A stretch of DNA of 64,000 bases, from the NCBI RefSeq assembly GCF_021018805.1, contig NC_086249.1:78022472-78086471 (forward strand). Direction: 5' to 3'. The translations under genes were made by a program, and so were the position numbers. The stretch is from Prinia subflava (Eukaryota > Chordata > Aves > Passeriformes > Cisticolidae). The notes under the pieces are model-generated. The model had not been told where the DNA came from. It did no database searches and worked only from the letters and a program-made list of their open reading frames with translations. Below, one piece after another: positions 22,401-32,850 of the stretch (positions within the stretch are counted from its first letter, which is position 1; each line of letters starts with the position of its first letter).

Positions 22401-25400
22401 TCTTCAGGGAAATGAGGACTGTGAGGTGTGACAGTCTGGGTAATGTGTGTATGAACATCTGTATTGTCAAGAGACCTTACCTGTGCTTCTAGTTGGAAGT
22501 AGGTTAGTTAAAATGAACTGCAGGCTTCACACAGTCTTGGACAGGATCCAGGATTTTGTGACTGAGGCTAGAATGAACTTTTAAAAACAGAAATTTACCT
22601 GTCTTTCTCTCACCGTGCCTCGCCTCTCCCTGAGGGCTTCTCTCTTCTGGTTACCTAATCCTTCCTTTCCAAGTCTTACCTCCTCTGTGGCTCATACTGT
22701 AACTCACTTACTCATCTAGGATCTAATCCTAGATACTAATTTTCCTTCCTTCCTACCAATACTGCTTGGTAATTCCTTTTCCCAATGGTAGTACCCCAAT
22801 CCTACGATGCCTCATGCCTTCCAACCTCACAGTACACCCTTCCTGTACATTTCCTCCTCGGTACTGTGCTTGTCCCAGCCCTTAGAAGTTAGCAGGGTTT
22901 GGCATCAAATGCTTATGAACTACTTGTCTTCCATCCCTTATCTACCTTGATAAGATCATTTGATAAGGTTGTTGAACTACCTGTTGAGTGATGAGACAGA
23001 TGGCATAGTGGAGAGTGAAGGGAATTTAGGATGATCCAGGTCCATGATCTTAAAACCAGTCATTGGTTAGGATGGTGTTCTAAGATATTTGCCTCCAAAT
23101 AGCTGCTGTGTATGGTGAAAATGCTAGAGTTGCAAGGTCAATTATTGACTAAGACCAGATTAGGTCTGTGCAATTGTAATTTGGATTTCTAAAGTCTGAA
23201 TCTAAAATGGCCAGTTTTTCAGCTGGATCTTGCTTTGAAGGTTCTGTAAGTATCTGATAAATCTTGAGAAGTCAGCTTTGTGTGCTCTTAGAGAATTGCT
23301 GGGTAGTCCTTGCTTACTGGAAAGTATTTGCTTGAATGATTGTCCGAACAAGGACTACCATGCGCTTTTCCTGGCTTAATAAAGAGCATTCTGGATGTGT
23401 TCCATGGAAATGATGCTGCAATAGCCTAGAAACTGTGATTGCAGCTAACTTCAGGTCAGATTTCCCCTGACAGAGTTCAAAAAATCTCACACTCCACAGC
23501 TGCAGTCTTCTGCCCTTATTTTTTTCCAAATGTACAGTTGTCCTTTTAGTTTTGCAAATTCTAAAGACAATAGTCTTTAGAACTTTATGGGGTGGTTCCT
23601 GTCTGTTACAGCTAGTGGTTTGAAATGGAACAAGTAGCTGACTAAGTGACTTGTTCAGGTATTCAGGAATTTCCAGTTGTGATACTGAGATAAGAATTTG
23701 TTCTGTGCAAGTTCAGCAGGGGTTTTGGTTTTGTTGAGTAATCATATACAGTTTCCCTATTATAATTAGTTGGTTGTAATTCCCCTTACCAGATAGTTAC
23801 TGTTACCTGGCCCTGGAGCACTGGTGATAGGTTTTCCCCATCTGTTCTCACCTTGCAGAACACACTCTAGTTTATAGTAGAAGTAGAAGGGATCCATAAG
23901 GATCATCAAGTCCAATTCCCTTTAGTTCTCTAAAGCCTGAAATTCTCAGGTCTATTTAAACCCACCTGGCTGTGATGATTTATCTGAAAGAAAGCAATCG
24001 ATGACTGTCACTGCAACAGTGCATGACTGCTGAAGCCACCACCAGTGCAGGTATAACATCTATAAAACCTTGAGCAGGGGCTATGAAATTCAGAAAGGAG
24101 CACAACTTATAGGATATAGTTCCTGGAAAGCTGAAACTTTGCTGCACTGGGTACTTGAATACTACTTTTCACTAAATCTTCCCATGTTATGCCTTTTTTT
24201 AGGTAAAGAAGAGATACTCAATTGCACAGGTTTCTTGGGTTATTATATGGAAGAAGATGCCAGCCTCTACTGGTTAATTAACCAAACATTTCCAGAACAA
24301 TGCACAGGTATTCCTGAGAATGAACCTTCAATATGTGAAGAAGAACTCAAAAAACTACAGTAGGTTTCCTGAAAAGGCTGCATTTATTGTATGTTAATGT
24401 CCTACACTTTGTGGAACTGCAAATTCTGAGGGCTTTCTCTAGAACCTTTTCTTCAAAATGTGCCTCTCAGTTTTCTGTACAGATAGTGTTGCTAACATCA
24501 TTCCTTGTTGCAGGCTGGGAAACAAGTTCTATATCACAAGGCTACTACGGATTAAAAAAGTTAGAGATGAGGACATGCATCACAATTTCACCTGCATGTT
24601 GCAAGCTGATGAAAGCACACAGATAAAAATAGTAAAACTGAAGAAAGGTATGGCATAATCTAGAATTAATTAATCAGCCTTCTCAATCCTGAGGGCATTT
24701 CAAAACACTGCTCCAAATACATCTGTCTGCTTACAAATGCCTTCACACATCTGTGCTGGACCTAACAACCCCTGAGTGATTCCTCCTGCTCTCAGTCAGT
24801 GGCAGGAGTGCAAAGCAAAAGAAATACAGACTACAATGAGCATGTCTTGAGAGTGCCTTAATAAAAACTTTACAAAATTTAAGGTGTTCAAAATCTGTAT
24901 TTTGAAGTAAAAATCCCAAAGATAAAATAATAATAATAACAGTAACAATAATAATGTTATTATTAATAATAATAGAAACAATAAGAATAATGAAGAAGAG
25001 CCTGAAAGAGACTAGAGCAAAAAAAAAAAAAATATCTCCGCCAAAGAGATTAAAGGGGACAGACACTAAGGTTTTATGGATAGGACAGAAAGAGGGGTAA
25101 AAGAAAATAAGAAGAAATATTAAAAAACCTGAAGGAAACTCCTCACAAAAGTGAGTGACCATCATTTTGGGATGCTGTACATCTACGAGGATCTGTAATG
25201 TCAGTCTTGATCTCGCATACCCTGCACACACATAAATGAACTGTATGTGATTGTGTCCAAGATTGCTTCTCCTGTTTTTACAGTAAAACATGTTTTGTAG
25301 TTTCTCTTTATCTCAGGACCAGTGGCAAGCATATGTGCTTGAAGCATTAGCAGGAAAGGGTTCCCATCAACACTGTGATTTTTTTGAGGTGATTTTTAGA

Positions 25401-28400
25401 TGCCATCAGTATTTGATACAGTAATCTTGGCATATAATACTCTTTGTTAAGGCTATAATTTGCTTTGTTTCTCTTTTACAGGGAAGACCCAAGATCTGCA
25501 TGTGCACATATTTACCACTGGAATGGTCCTTGCTCTGCTATTTCCATTTGTTGCTGTAGCTGTGGTGTTTGTGTTTGTGATATTTAGGGTCGACTTTGTT
25601 CTATTTTACAGAGATATATGCCGAAGAGATGATACTGCTGGAGGTATGACTTTTTTAAAGCTGACATTAAAATATTAATTGATTAAAATATTTTCTGGTA
25701 GGTTCTATGAAATAATCATCTTTAAAGAAGATAAAAAATTATCTTAAATCAGGAGTGGTGTGAGAAGAAATAAAGAATATATAAAAGAGAACTTGATGGT
25801 CAGGTGCTAACATGTTTGTAATATCTGTGTGGCAATGACAGCAGATAAACACAGTGGAGAATCTGCCTCTGGAGCAAGCAATGGAAGGGATGTGGTTGGA
25901 TGCTGTTCAGATGAGCTCTAATCTGCCATATTCTTCATCACAAAAGTTAATATGGGTGTAGAAGTTTGCAGCTGTCTGTCCATGAAAGGTTGAACCCTGT
26001 GGAGTTGTCAGATGGGCAGACTGACACAAACTTGTTTTCACATCACTGATGCCCTTCAGTAAGGTGTTTAAAATGTTTCCTTGACTGTGGAGGCCACTGC
26101 ATGTCTATAGGTTTGTCACTACAGGCACTTAAGGAGAGCAGGGTTTCACATTACCGGTAGCAGCTCTGTGGCCTTCACAGCAAGCAAACCTGACAATTAC
26201 TCAGTTTTAGGAATTATTTTTCTGCAAATTGTGGTCACAAAATCTGCTGTATATATGGGTCTGGTCTTGGCCTTCCTTGGTCTCTAAATCAGTTTGAATA
26301 TAACTTGAATGAACTGCAATGGTTGGAGATGTTTCATTAATGGGTAGATGTCATTTATGCATGCCAGTGTTATTTTCTACTTGTTGATATCAGCTACCAC
26401 AGTGTACACTGACTTACACTCACTCAGGGAGGATCTCTGAGGACTTGGACTATGCTGCCCCAGAGGAGCTGCCTGTTGGATACTAGGCAATGGGTTTCCC
26501 ATTCCTAGAGCTCTTGAAAGTGTAGGGTTTCATAGAGTTTACTTTGTGCTCTCTCTTACAAACGAAATGCAATAAAGTATTCAGAAAGGGAAGCAAAAAA
26601 GTACAGTTTAAGAAACAAAGCCACATGTGCAGGTGTATCAATCCTGATAGTTGCTCTGTGGTGGACTTGGATTGGTCTTTGATTTTGTGTTTGTTAATTA
26701 GTGCCCAAACCATAACCAGACATAGCTTTCTCTAACCAAAATATTTAACTGGTTTGTTCTCTCTTTTGCCAGTACCCATTCCACTTGATATTCTCAGACA
26801 TGGTGTACAATAAATGTTGAAATCTGCAATATCACTTAAATAACAATTTTTCAGGTTACAGACACATTTTTTTGCTTCCCTTCATATCCTGATCTTCACA
26901 GATGTGACATTAATTGGTTAAAATAATCATATTTTATTTAAAAAACACTTAAATGTAGAAAGGAAATATTTTCAAGTATTTTCCAAATGCAATCAGAATC
27001 TTTTGTATCAACTTTAAACTTCCTTGGGACATTTTTTGAATCTGATGGAGAGTGTTTGAGGACTGTTCAGAGTCTTCAGAAGAAAGATCAGGGGTTTCTA
27101 GATATTTTATTATTGAGACACTACGTTTGAAAACCAGAATGGCACATCAGATACTGGATTTCTAATGGTTGATAACAAGACAAGAATTGTTGATTTATTT
27201 TCAGATGGAAAAGAATATGATGCATTTGTGTCTTACCTGAAAGACTCTGTTTCTCCTATTGAAGAAGAGAGAGAATTTGCTTTGAAGATATTGCCTATGA
27301 TACTAGAAGAAAACTTTGGGTACAAGTTATGTATATTTGAGAGGGATGTATTCCCTGGAGGAGGTAAGTGTAGTGAATACTCTTGTCATTAAAAGCTTAT
27401 TGTTTTCACACAAAGGTAAAAGTCTATAATTAGAAAGAATTCTGTCACATGTTGTGCATTGAAAAGAGACATTTTTCATTTAATCCAGACTATGTGTATG
27501 CAAAGTTTGGTTGCAAACATTTTACATGTTTTATAGTTATATTTATGAATTCATATACACTTACACACATATATCAGTAATTACAAAGAACCAAGATGAA
27601 AAGGTCAAAGAGCAAGCATCGAGAAGGTTTAGGGTGAGGACACAGAAGATATTGGATATTTCACAGTAGTAGTGCTTTTGTTCTGCTTTTGCTGGGGGCC
27701 AATGAATGAACTCACATTTACTGCACAGAGCAGATGGTGACTCTGGTACTAGTTATTCTTAGGTAACTAGTATGTTTGCTGTATCTTCAGTGTGGTAGTT
27801 GAAACCATTTTCTGAATGAAATGGGTGCCAAAACTAAATAGAAATAAGAAATGGAATTTTGTTTGGCCTATGGATACATCGGGCACCTGCCTTTTGCTTG
27901 GATAAAAGGTACTATGAGTTTCCATTTAGTCCAAAACATCCAGCTGAGGAATAGAATTTCATTGTTCCAACCACAGAACAATAAGTTCAGTTAGCCTCCT
28001 TCATTAGGCTGGATCTTGTCTCTTTATATCCATTCCTGACAAATTTTTCTAATCTGAGAGGGGCCACAGCTCTTCTAAGCTCTTTTCTCTCATTTATTCT
28101 CTTTCTTTAAGTATTAAAAAATTGTTTACTGAAGTGTGCAGTCTGATCCTTTCAACAGCTTTAGCTGACTGGAAATAGATTTGAGTGTTTGGTGCCATAA
28201 AGGAAGGTGTAACCCTGGGGTTACAGAATACTTGGAGAGAGGTTGCTGTTTGTGCCTTTCTGTGGAATCACTCCAGTGGTATCTATTAGGAAAGAGCAAA
28301 GAGTTGTCTGGTAGAGGGAAAGTTAATTTTGCTGTCACCTTCTGTCCATGTTACTACTGCCAGACAGCAGTCTAGGGTAGATGGAGATTATAAGTAGGGT

Positions 28401-29002
28401 TATGTCTGCTCTAGAGAACAAGCTTTGACTATACCTGAGTTAATTTTCAGATACTCCTAATCATTAATACATAATAATCTCTTCATAAGGACAGGATGCT
28501 TACATGCTGTCTCTGTATAAGAGGGATTTTTTTGGTACATATGTGAATTTAAAAGGTGAGTTGATTCAATGTCTATCCTTTCATTTTAATATAACAATAA
28601 ATATATCTTTAATTTGCAGCGGTTGTTGATGATATCCATTCATTCATTGATAAAAGCAGAAGATTAATCATTATACTGAGCCAGAACTACGTTTCTGACA
28701 GAGCCATATATGAACTTGAGAGTGGACTGCATAAAGCTCTAGTTGAAAGAAAAACTAAGATCATATTAATTGAATACATGCCTATAAGTGACTACAATTT
28801 CTTGCCAGAATCGTTGTCACTTTTACCATCAAAGAGGGTGGTGAAGTGGAAAAAAGATAAATCTCTTCCTGTGAATTCCAGATTTTGGAAGAACCTTCGA
28901 TACCTGATGCCAGCAAAGCCTATCAAGATAAAGACCAAAGGGCATTATAATAATGTTGACTTAGGCTCAGAAGCTGCTCAACCCTGGACTGAGGGGTTGT
29001 GA
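13290..29002 (+). CDS. IL18R1: IL18R1, interleukin-18 receptor alpha chain (complete, 10 coding exons, 559 aa)
   Basis: Coding exons are 13290-13338, 14373-14613, 20180-20357, 21296-21449, 21943-22005, 24203-24359, 24514-24647, 25482-25643, 27205-27363 and 28620-29002. They sum to 1680 nt and join without a stop; human IL18R1 is about 541 aa. Order: signal peptide (1-16); Ig-like 1 containing [13 protein letters not shown], a stretch shared with mammalian IL18R1; Ig-like 2 (WYKDC...GIYTC); Ig-like 3 (LNCTG...FTCML); membrane span about 338-360; TIR 380-532 with box 1 [11 protein letters not shown], box 2 [12 protein letters not shown] and box 3 [10 protein letters not shown] (521-530). At least six N-glycosylation sequons are visible. 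The product binds IL-18 and, with IL18RAP encoded about 13 kb downstream, recruits MyD88. The short signal exon with ATG at 13290 is preceded by 61 nt of 5' UTR in the same exon. As in mammals, the first Ig domain lacks the usual Cys near its end. Confidence 0.93.
13339..14372 (+). other. IL18R1: IL18R1 coding intron 1
   Basis: 1034 bp. Opposed open frames at 13353-13661 are unsupported by motifs. Nothing else is seen. Confidence 0.5.
14373..14613 (+). CDS. IL18R1: IL18R1 coding exon 2 (Ig-like domain 1)
   Basis: Acceptor TCTGAAG, donor CAG/GTGGGT; 241 nt, phase 1 to phase 2. It encodes [16 protein letters not shown] through [16 protein letters not shown], with an Ig core Trp in INWYKES. The strand-F Cys of a classical Ig fold is replaced (GNYSV). 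Confidence 0.92.
14614..20179 (+). other. IL18R1: IL18R1 coding intron 2 (largest, 5.6 kb)
   Basis: AT-rich intron with a T36 tract at 16389-16424. Short open frames on both strands (for example 17369-17608 and 19405-19626) have no recognisable domain. A CCAAAATATT phrase is repeated three times near 19660-19685. No further exon of the gene is needed to keep frame. Confidence 0.55.
16389..16424 (-). repeat. T36 homopolymer tract (poly-A on minus strand)
   Basis: Thirty-six consecutive T bases inside IL18R1 intron 2, seen directly. It could be the tail of a minus-strand retroposed sequence, but no source body is recognised beside it. Confidence 0.85.
20180..20357 (+). CDS. IL18R1: IL18R1 coding exon 3 (Ig1/Ig2 junction)
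   Basis: The acceptor follows a T-rich tract (CCTTAG); donor AAG/GTAATT; 178 nt, phase 2 to 0. It encodes [15 protein letters not shown], matching the conserved end of Ig1 in IL18R1 proteins, and the start of Ig2 up to SVTWYK. Confidence 0.9.
20358..21295 (+). other. IL18R1: IL18R1 coding intron 3
   Basis: 938 bp. An open frame at 20815-21033 shows no family motif. An earlier AG at 21265-21266 is an alternative acceptor but would break the WYK-DC join. Confidence 0.5.
21296..21449 (+). CDS. IL18R1: IL18R1 coding exon 4 (Ig-like domain 2)
   Basis: Acceptor GATGCAG, donor GAAG/GTAAGA; 154 nt, phase 0 to 1. It starts [15 protein letters not shown] and includes [14 protein letters not shown], a canonical strand-F motif. 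I chose 21296 over the upstream AG because WYK-DC matches the family pattern WYKNC. Confidence 0.9.
21450..21942 (+). other. IL18R1: IL18R1 coding intron 4
   Basis: 493 bp, AT-rich, no other feature seen. Confidence 0.5.
21943..22005 (+). CDS. IL18R1: IL18R1 coding exon 5 (63-nt linker exon)
   Basis: Acceptor TATTTTAG, donor AATAG/GTATGA; 63 nt, phase 1 on both sides, so the exon could be skipped without losing frame. It encodes [16 protein letters not shown], the Ig2-Ig3 linker. IL18RAP has a counterpart of 69 nt (47326-47394). Confidence 0.85.
22006..24202 (+). other. IL18R1: IL18R1 coding intron 5
   Basis: 2197 bp. It contains a probable antisense CR1 remnant at 23885-23985. A pyrimidine-rich stretch occurs near 22600-22880. 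No gene is supportable. Confidence 0.5.
23885..23985 (-). mobile_element. Probable short CR1 fragment (antisense)
   Basis: The phrase GAAGGGATCCATAAGGATCATCAAGTCCAATTCCC resembles, in shorter pieces, the antisense CR1 tail (GGAAGGGACC...ATCATCGAGTCCAACTCC). It is diverged and truncated. Confidence 0.55.
24203..24359 (+). CDS. IL18R1: IL18R1 coding exon 6 (Ig-like domain 3, first half)
   Basis: Acceptor TTTTTTAG, 157 nt, phase 1 to 2. It encodes [20 protein letters not shown] with the core SLYWLINQT and two N-glycosylation sequons. The donor is CTACA/GTAGGT. Reading on through the donor gives an immediate in-frame TAG at 24361-24363. Confidence 0.87.
24514..24647 (+). CDS. IL18R1: IL18R1 coding exon 7 (Ig-like domain 3, second half)
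   Basis: Acceptor TTGCAG, donor AAAG/GTATGG; 134 nt, phase 2 to 1. It encodes [16 protein letters not shown] and the strand-F motif HHNFTCML. The preceding intron is only 154 bp. Confidence 0.9.
24648..25481 (+). other. IL18R1: IL18R1 coding intron 7
   Basis: 834 bp, with an imperfect AAT/AAC microsatellite at 24924-24998. The 182-codon minus-strand frame across this intron reads the microsatellite as runs of Ile/Leu/Val and is not a gene. Confidence 0.6.
24924..24998 (+). repeat. Imperfect (AAT/AAC)n microsatellite
   Basis: Many AAT, AAC and ATT units in tandem over about 75 bp, seen directly, inside IL18R1 intron 7. Confidence 0.8.
25482..25643 (+). CDS. IL18R1: IL18R1 coding exon 8 (transmembrane segment)
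   Basis: Acceptor TTTTACAG, donor GGAG/GTATGA; 162 nt, phase 1 to 1. It encodes a hydrophobic span of about 21-23 residues ([15 protein letters not shown] onward) followed by [16 protein letters not shown], the juxtamembrane signature of the IL-1 receptor family. Confidence 0.93.
25644..27204 (+). other. IL18R1: IL18R1 coding intron 8
   Basis: 1561 bp. Open frames around 26483-26735 on both strands have no recognisable motif. Nothing else is seen. Confidence 0.5.
27205..27363 (+). CDS. IL18R1: IL18R1 coding exon 9 (TIR boxes 1-2)
   Basis: Acceptor TTTCAG, donor GGAG/GTAAGT; 159 nt, phase 1 to 1. It encodes [11 protein letters not shown] (box 1) and [15 protein letters not shown] (box 2, the BB loop with the RD..PG core that contacts MyD88 in the family). 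Confidence 0.94.
27364..28619 (+). other. IL18R1: IL18R1 coding intron 9
   Basis: 1256 bp, AT-rich. Overlapping frames at 28126-28375 on both strands have no motif support. Confidence 0.5.
28620..29002 (+). CDS. IL18R1: IL18R1 last coding exon (TIR C-terminal half)
   Basis: Acceptor TTTGCAG, 383 nt, stop TGA at 29000-29002. It encodes [34 protein letters not shown] and box 3 [12 protein letters not shown], then a 27-residue tail. The ELESGLH.ALVERK stretch is diagnostic for IL18R1. Confidence 0.94.
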
Positions 29003-29358
29003 CTTTAATGCAATTGTATAACAGTTCTGGAGACAGAAGATGTAGCAGAAAACTGTATGTTTTGCTGACTAATAGAACTAAATTAACTACTCTTTTGGGA
29101 AATACTGTTGGTTAAGAGGCCAGCTCTGATACCTGAGAGGAATGCAGAAGTTTCTGCAGTGGATAGGATGCTGTCAACCCCAATTGCTAAATCCTATCCC
29201 AGAGAAAGTTTCCTCAGCAATCTGCAGAAGGAGTAAAGTTTCATTCTGTATAGGCCTTACTACACGGCATGAAGCACAATGAAAAACATTTTTATTTCAC
29301 AGTTTTCAGTGATGTAGAATGATTCTAATTTTACTTGCATATACTTTTTAGGCTCTTC

Positions 29359-29368
29359 AATAAATAAA
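29359..29368 (+). terminator. IL18R1: Candidate IL18R1 poly(A) signal (overlapping AATAAATAAA)
   Basis: Two overlapping AATAAA hexamers about 360 nt after the IL18R1 stop, the first canonical signals downstream of it. Confidence 0.5.
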
Positions 29369-29744
29369 TCAGTGCTTGCAATCTCTTATTATTATTTAGA
29401 TGCTCTTTGTTTTGTGTTTGGGTATTTTCTAAGGATTCTGATTGTAAGTAGACCCAAACAGCTCCTGCCTTGAAGAGCTTGTCAAGCAGACTTTGGGCAA
29501 TATCAAGTAGAAAAAAACTCAAACTGACAGAGGAAAGGGAGATTAGAAAGAGTAGGGCAGTTTTGGGTGGTTTAACAGTATTTACTACTGAGTTGTACAT
29601 GGTCGACAACTGGGAATCATTTGAAAGAATTGTAAAGACTGTTTACATCTTATTTCATTGAGAAGATTGTAAATGGTAATTTTGACAGGGAGAAGAGGGG
29701 GTTGGGATAGAAATAATGGTATTTTGTTCATGTATGTTAATACC

Positions 29745-29935
29745 ACACTGGAACCAATTGCCTAGAGAGGCCGTGGAGTCTCCCTCACTGGAGATATCCA
29801 GGAACTGACTGGGCACAATCCTGTGTAATGTGCTCTGGGATGACCCTGCTTGAGCAGGAGGTCAGACAAGATGTCCCATTGTGGTCCTTTCCAACCTGAC
29901 CCTTTCTGTGATTCTATGATTCTGTGATTCTGTTA
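29745..29935 (+). mobile_element. CR1 LINE 3' end
   Basis: CR1 hallmarks: TTGCCTAGAGAGGCCGTGGAG, CTCCCTCACTGGAGATATCC, TTTCCAACCTGACCC and the terminal repeats TTCTATGATTCTGTGATTCTG. It is a 5'-truncated copy of about 190 bp. Confidence 0.92.
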
Positions 29936-31865
29936 CACCTTGAGCTGCCTTCAGCTGTTGCATGTATGGGATTTAGGTGAAAATGAGATTTTTGGTGTGT
30001 ATATACACTCCTAATCCTTTGGAACGCTTGTCTTAATATTATTTTTAAAACAAAGTTAGTAGTGCTATTCAAAACCATGCTAAGCCTCCGTTATTATTAG
30101 CTGCCTCACAGAAGATACCACTCTGACATAAATTCCTGGATAAAATGGAACCATATTTCCTCTTAGCATCAGTGGGGAGAAGTCAAGGGTGAATCATTTT
30201 GGAAGATCTTTTGTCAGGTTGCTAGGAGATCACCAAGGCTCTGCCCACTCCCATAATTTTCTTGCATGCCATTACTGCTGGTTTTGAGGGAGCATCTCTT
30301 TTACACTGACACTTAATTCACATGTGGAGGAGCTCCATTGCCTTCTCAGTGCACTTGAAAACAGAGTAGGAGTGTTGAGTGTCATGATAATGTCAAGATT
30401 CATGGGAATGAAACATTGTTCGTCAAATATCCTTTAATCATACATAGTTTCTGGAGGATGTTTAGGTAAAAGAAAAGGCACAGTATAAATTTCCAAAATG
30501 GAGAAACATTGTTGCCAGGTTAACAGGCAGATGGAAAAGAACAGGGGAATAAGGCAAACATCTGTAGCGATCAGATCAGCTGATCAGCTCTAGGGGGTCT
30601 TTCAGACAACTAAAGAGCTATGTAAATGTGGTTCGTAGGCAAAAGCCACTCTCTGGTGTAAGCTTTTACTGAAGAGGATTTCTCCTCTGCAGATTTGTGC
30701 CTTTACCTTTCCAAATCTTGAATCTTTCACAATGATCAGTTCTTCTCTACCAGTGTTTCCTGTGTTTTCTAGTCACAGATAATTTTTAACATTCTCTGTC
30801 AGCACAGAAATGCCATCAGACGTACTAGTTACATCCATTTTCTGGCCAAACATCTTACAGAACTATTAGTAACTTTCCTAATACTTAACTGACATATTAA
30901 CCTTTCTTCTTAGCCAGGTAGTTTTTAATATACTGTCATCAATGTACTGCCTAAAAAATTAAAGGTCAAAAGTGTTTTACTACACATGTGACTATGATTA
31001 GTGCACATGGTTTGTTAACAGTTTTGGTCCAAGCCAACTCTCTATGAGAATCAGCTGCTATAAATTGAAATTGAATTTGCTGTGGATGTCCCCTCACCTC
31101 AGCTTGGAGAGGCGATGTGACTGCATATATCTGCTGCACCTCATGAAGATGTACCCTAAAGCCTGTGACATCATACTGAATTTGAGTGCCCTCAGATTTT
31201 ACAGAATAACAGAGGATTGTACATAAGAAAGGCTGGAAGGTTAATGGCATTAACTCCCTAGTAGTTTGCCAGCAAAGTAGAAGCTTGTTGAATGACTCAA
31301 CATCTGTAAAATGGGAAGTATTTTTGCACAGAAAGGGATCAACACAGCCACTTCATAGATGATCTTCACTGCCCACGATGCAGTGGTAAGGGGGGACAAG
31401 AGAAACCAAGGATATGCATACTCATACTAATGTCAGATGTTGTTCTTATTGCTCTTATATATTGATTACTGACAATTGCCAGACCTTGGAAATGTCTGCT
31501 TTTTGTTTGCCAGTCCATAGAGAAAAGGAACTGCTAATATTACTTTTATAGACTGTAGTTGAGATGATTTGCCTAATCATGTATATGTCAATGTATAAGT
31601 GAATTTACATGATAGTTGGTTTGAGGTAATGGTTCATTTCAGTGATTTATACTGTGGGGTTTGTTCACTTTTGCACTTAATAAAACTATATTTCTCCTTC
31701 TCCACATCTGTGGCTTCCATTTTTTGCTGCAGCTAGACAGAAGTAATATCATGAATGAGTGTTTTAAGGCTGGTTATAGAATCACTGACATATGTATTGG
31801 CAAAAGCAGATTTGATACAAAAGTGAAAGGGAGAAAAAATTCATTGGCAAGGTTCACTCTACTAA
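29936..31865. other. IL18R1-IL18RAP spacer, proximal part
   Basis: AT-rich intergenic DNA. Frames of 60-94 codons on both strands (30966-31250, 31044-31226, 31661-31873) show no domain. I recognise nothing functional. Confidence 0.45.
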
Positions 31866-32723
31866 GTGGCTAAAACACACAGACAAAAATCGAACTAAAA
31901 CCTAAAATAAATCAATCTAACCCCAAAATCAACCCAAAAATTATTGTTGAGGAGGCTGGAGGGGGAGTGGGAGGAAGAAAAGAGTTAGGGTAGGAAAAGA
32001 TAAGGATAAAAAGGAATAAGGAAGACCGTCCCATTTAGGCATATGGTTTGGAGCCACAGCTAAGCTGAGCCTGTCTTGACCAACAAATTAGGCCTAAAGG
32101 TTTAACAGCTCTTAACCCCACTTAACTGATAGCTTAAGTTAAACAATTTAACAAAGGGTTAACACAGAATTTACTGCAGCCCAACAGTAACTAATTTCCA
32201 GGCCTAGCTTACAAATTTGAGTCTTTTAGGACAGCAACATTCATAGTACATTTACTATGGCATATTCACCCTCACATGCATGCAGACCTAGAGAAGTATA
32301 TATCAGGTAGACCTGTGAAAAATGCCCCTCAAAGTCAGGGAAGTGCTCCCATCAGATGATTTTGCATCTTCTCAATGGACAGAGGGTTGAGCCTCGAGCG
32401 GTGGGGGTCAGCCCGGCATCTGTTGTTGTCTGCTGCTCCTCCAAGTACAGCCAGGCAGAGAGTTCACCGCCTCTGAGAGGGAGGTGGCTGGCTGCAGCAC
32501 ACTGTGGTCCTGGAGAGCTCAAAGGGTCCTACTTAGGACTGCTGTTTATAGGGTTGCAAGAGAGTGGGCTCTAGTAGAGTAATTTTCCATCCTAGCCACA
32601 ATTTGGGTTGGAAACTTTCTTCAAGAGAGCTCAATCCAGGTGCTGTTCAAGGCTGAGGCCTACTGGACATTTCTCAGCTCACAGTGCGGCCTGAGGGGTG
32701 GCAAGGAAATATGCACCACCACA
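31866..32723 (-). mobile_element. LTR-like sequence (endogenous retrovirus solo LTR candidate, minus strand)
   Basis: Read on the minus strand, this begins TGTGGTGGTGCATATTTCC and has a CCTATAAACAG TATA-like box around 32545-32555, followed by a GC-richer, CpG-containing block. It can end in ...TTTTAGCCA. The termini would be TG...CA. The flanks ACTAAG (31860-31865) and AGTAAG (from 32724) could be a 6-bp target duplication with one mismatch. No retroviral genes are present. The exact ends are uncertain, and it may be another repeat type. Confidence 0.35.
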
Positions 32724-32732
32724 AGTAAGTGT

Positions 32733-32850
32733 CAAAAATCAAGCTTATGGTATGAAGAAAAAATGCAAGAAAAGCAAGTGTGGTTAGAAAAAAGTCAAGC
32801 TTAGGGTATGAAGAAAAAAAATGCAAAAAAAGCAAGTGTGGTTAGACCAC
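32733..32850 (+). repeat. Two-copy tandem duplication (about 53-55 bp unit)
   Basis: The unit starting TCAAGCTTATGGTATGAAG and ending AAGCAAGTGTGGTTAGA appears twice in direct succession with a few A-run length differences and one T/G change. Confidence 0.85.

Noticed and set aside
24743..25291. 182-codon minus-strand frame with membrane-like hydrophobic runs
   Set aside because: The hydrophobic part is a translated AAT microsatellite inside an IL18R1 intron. There are no conserved motifs.
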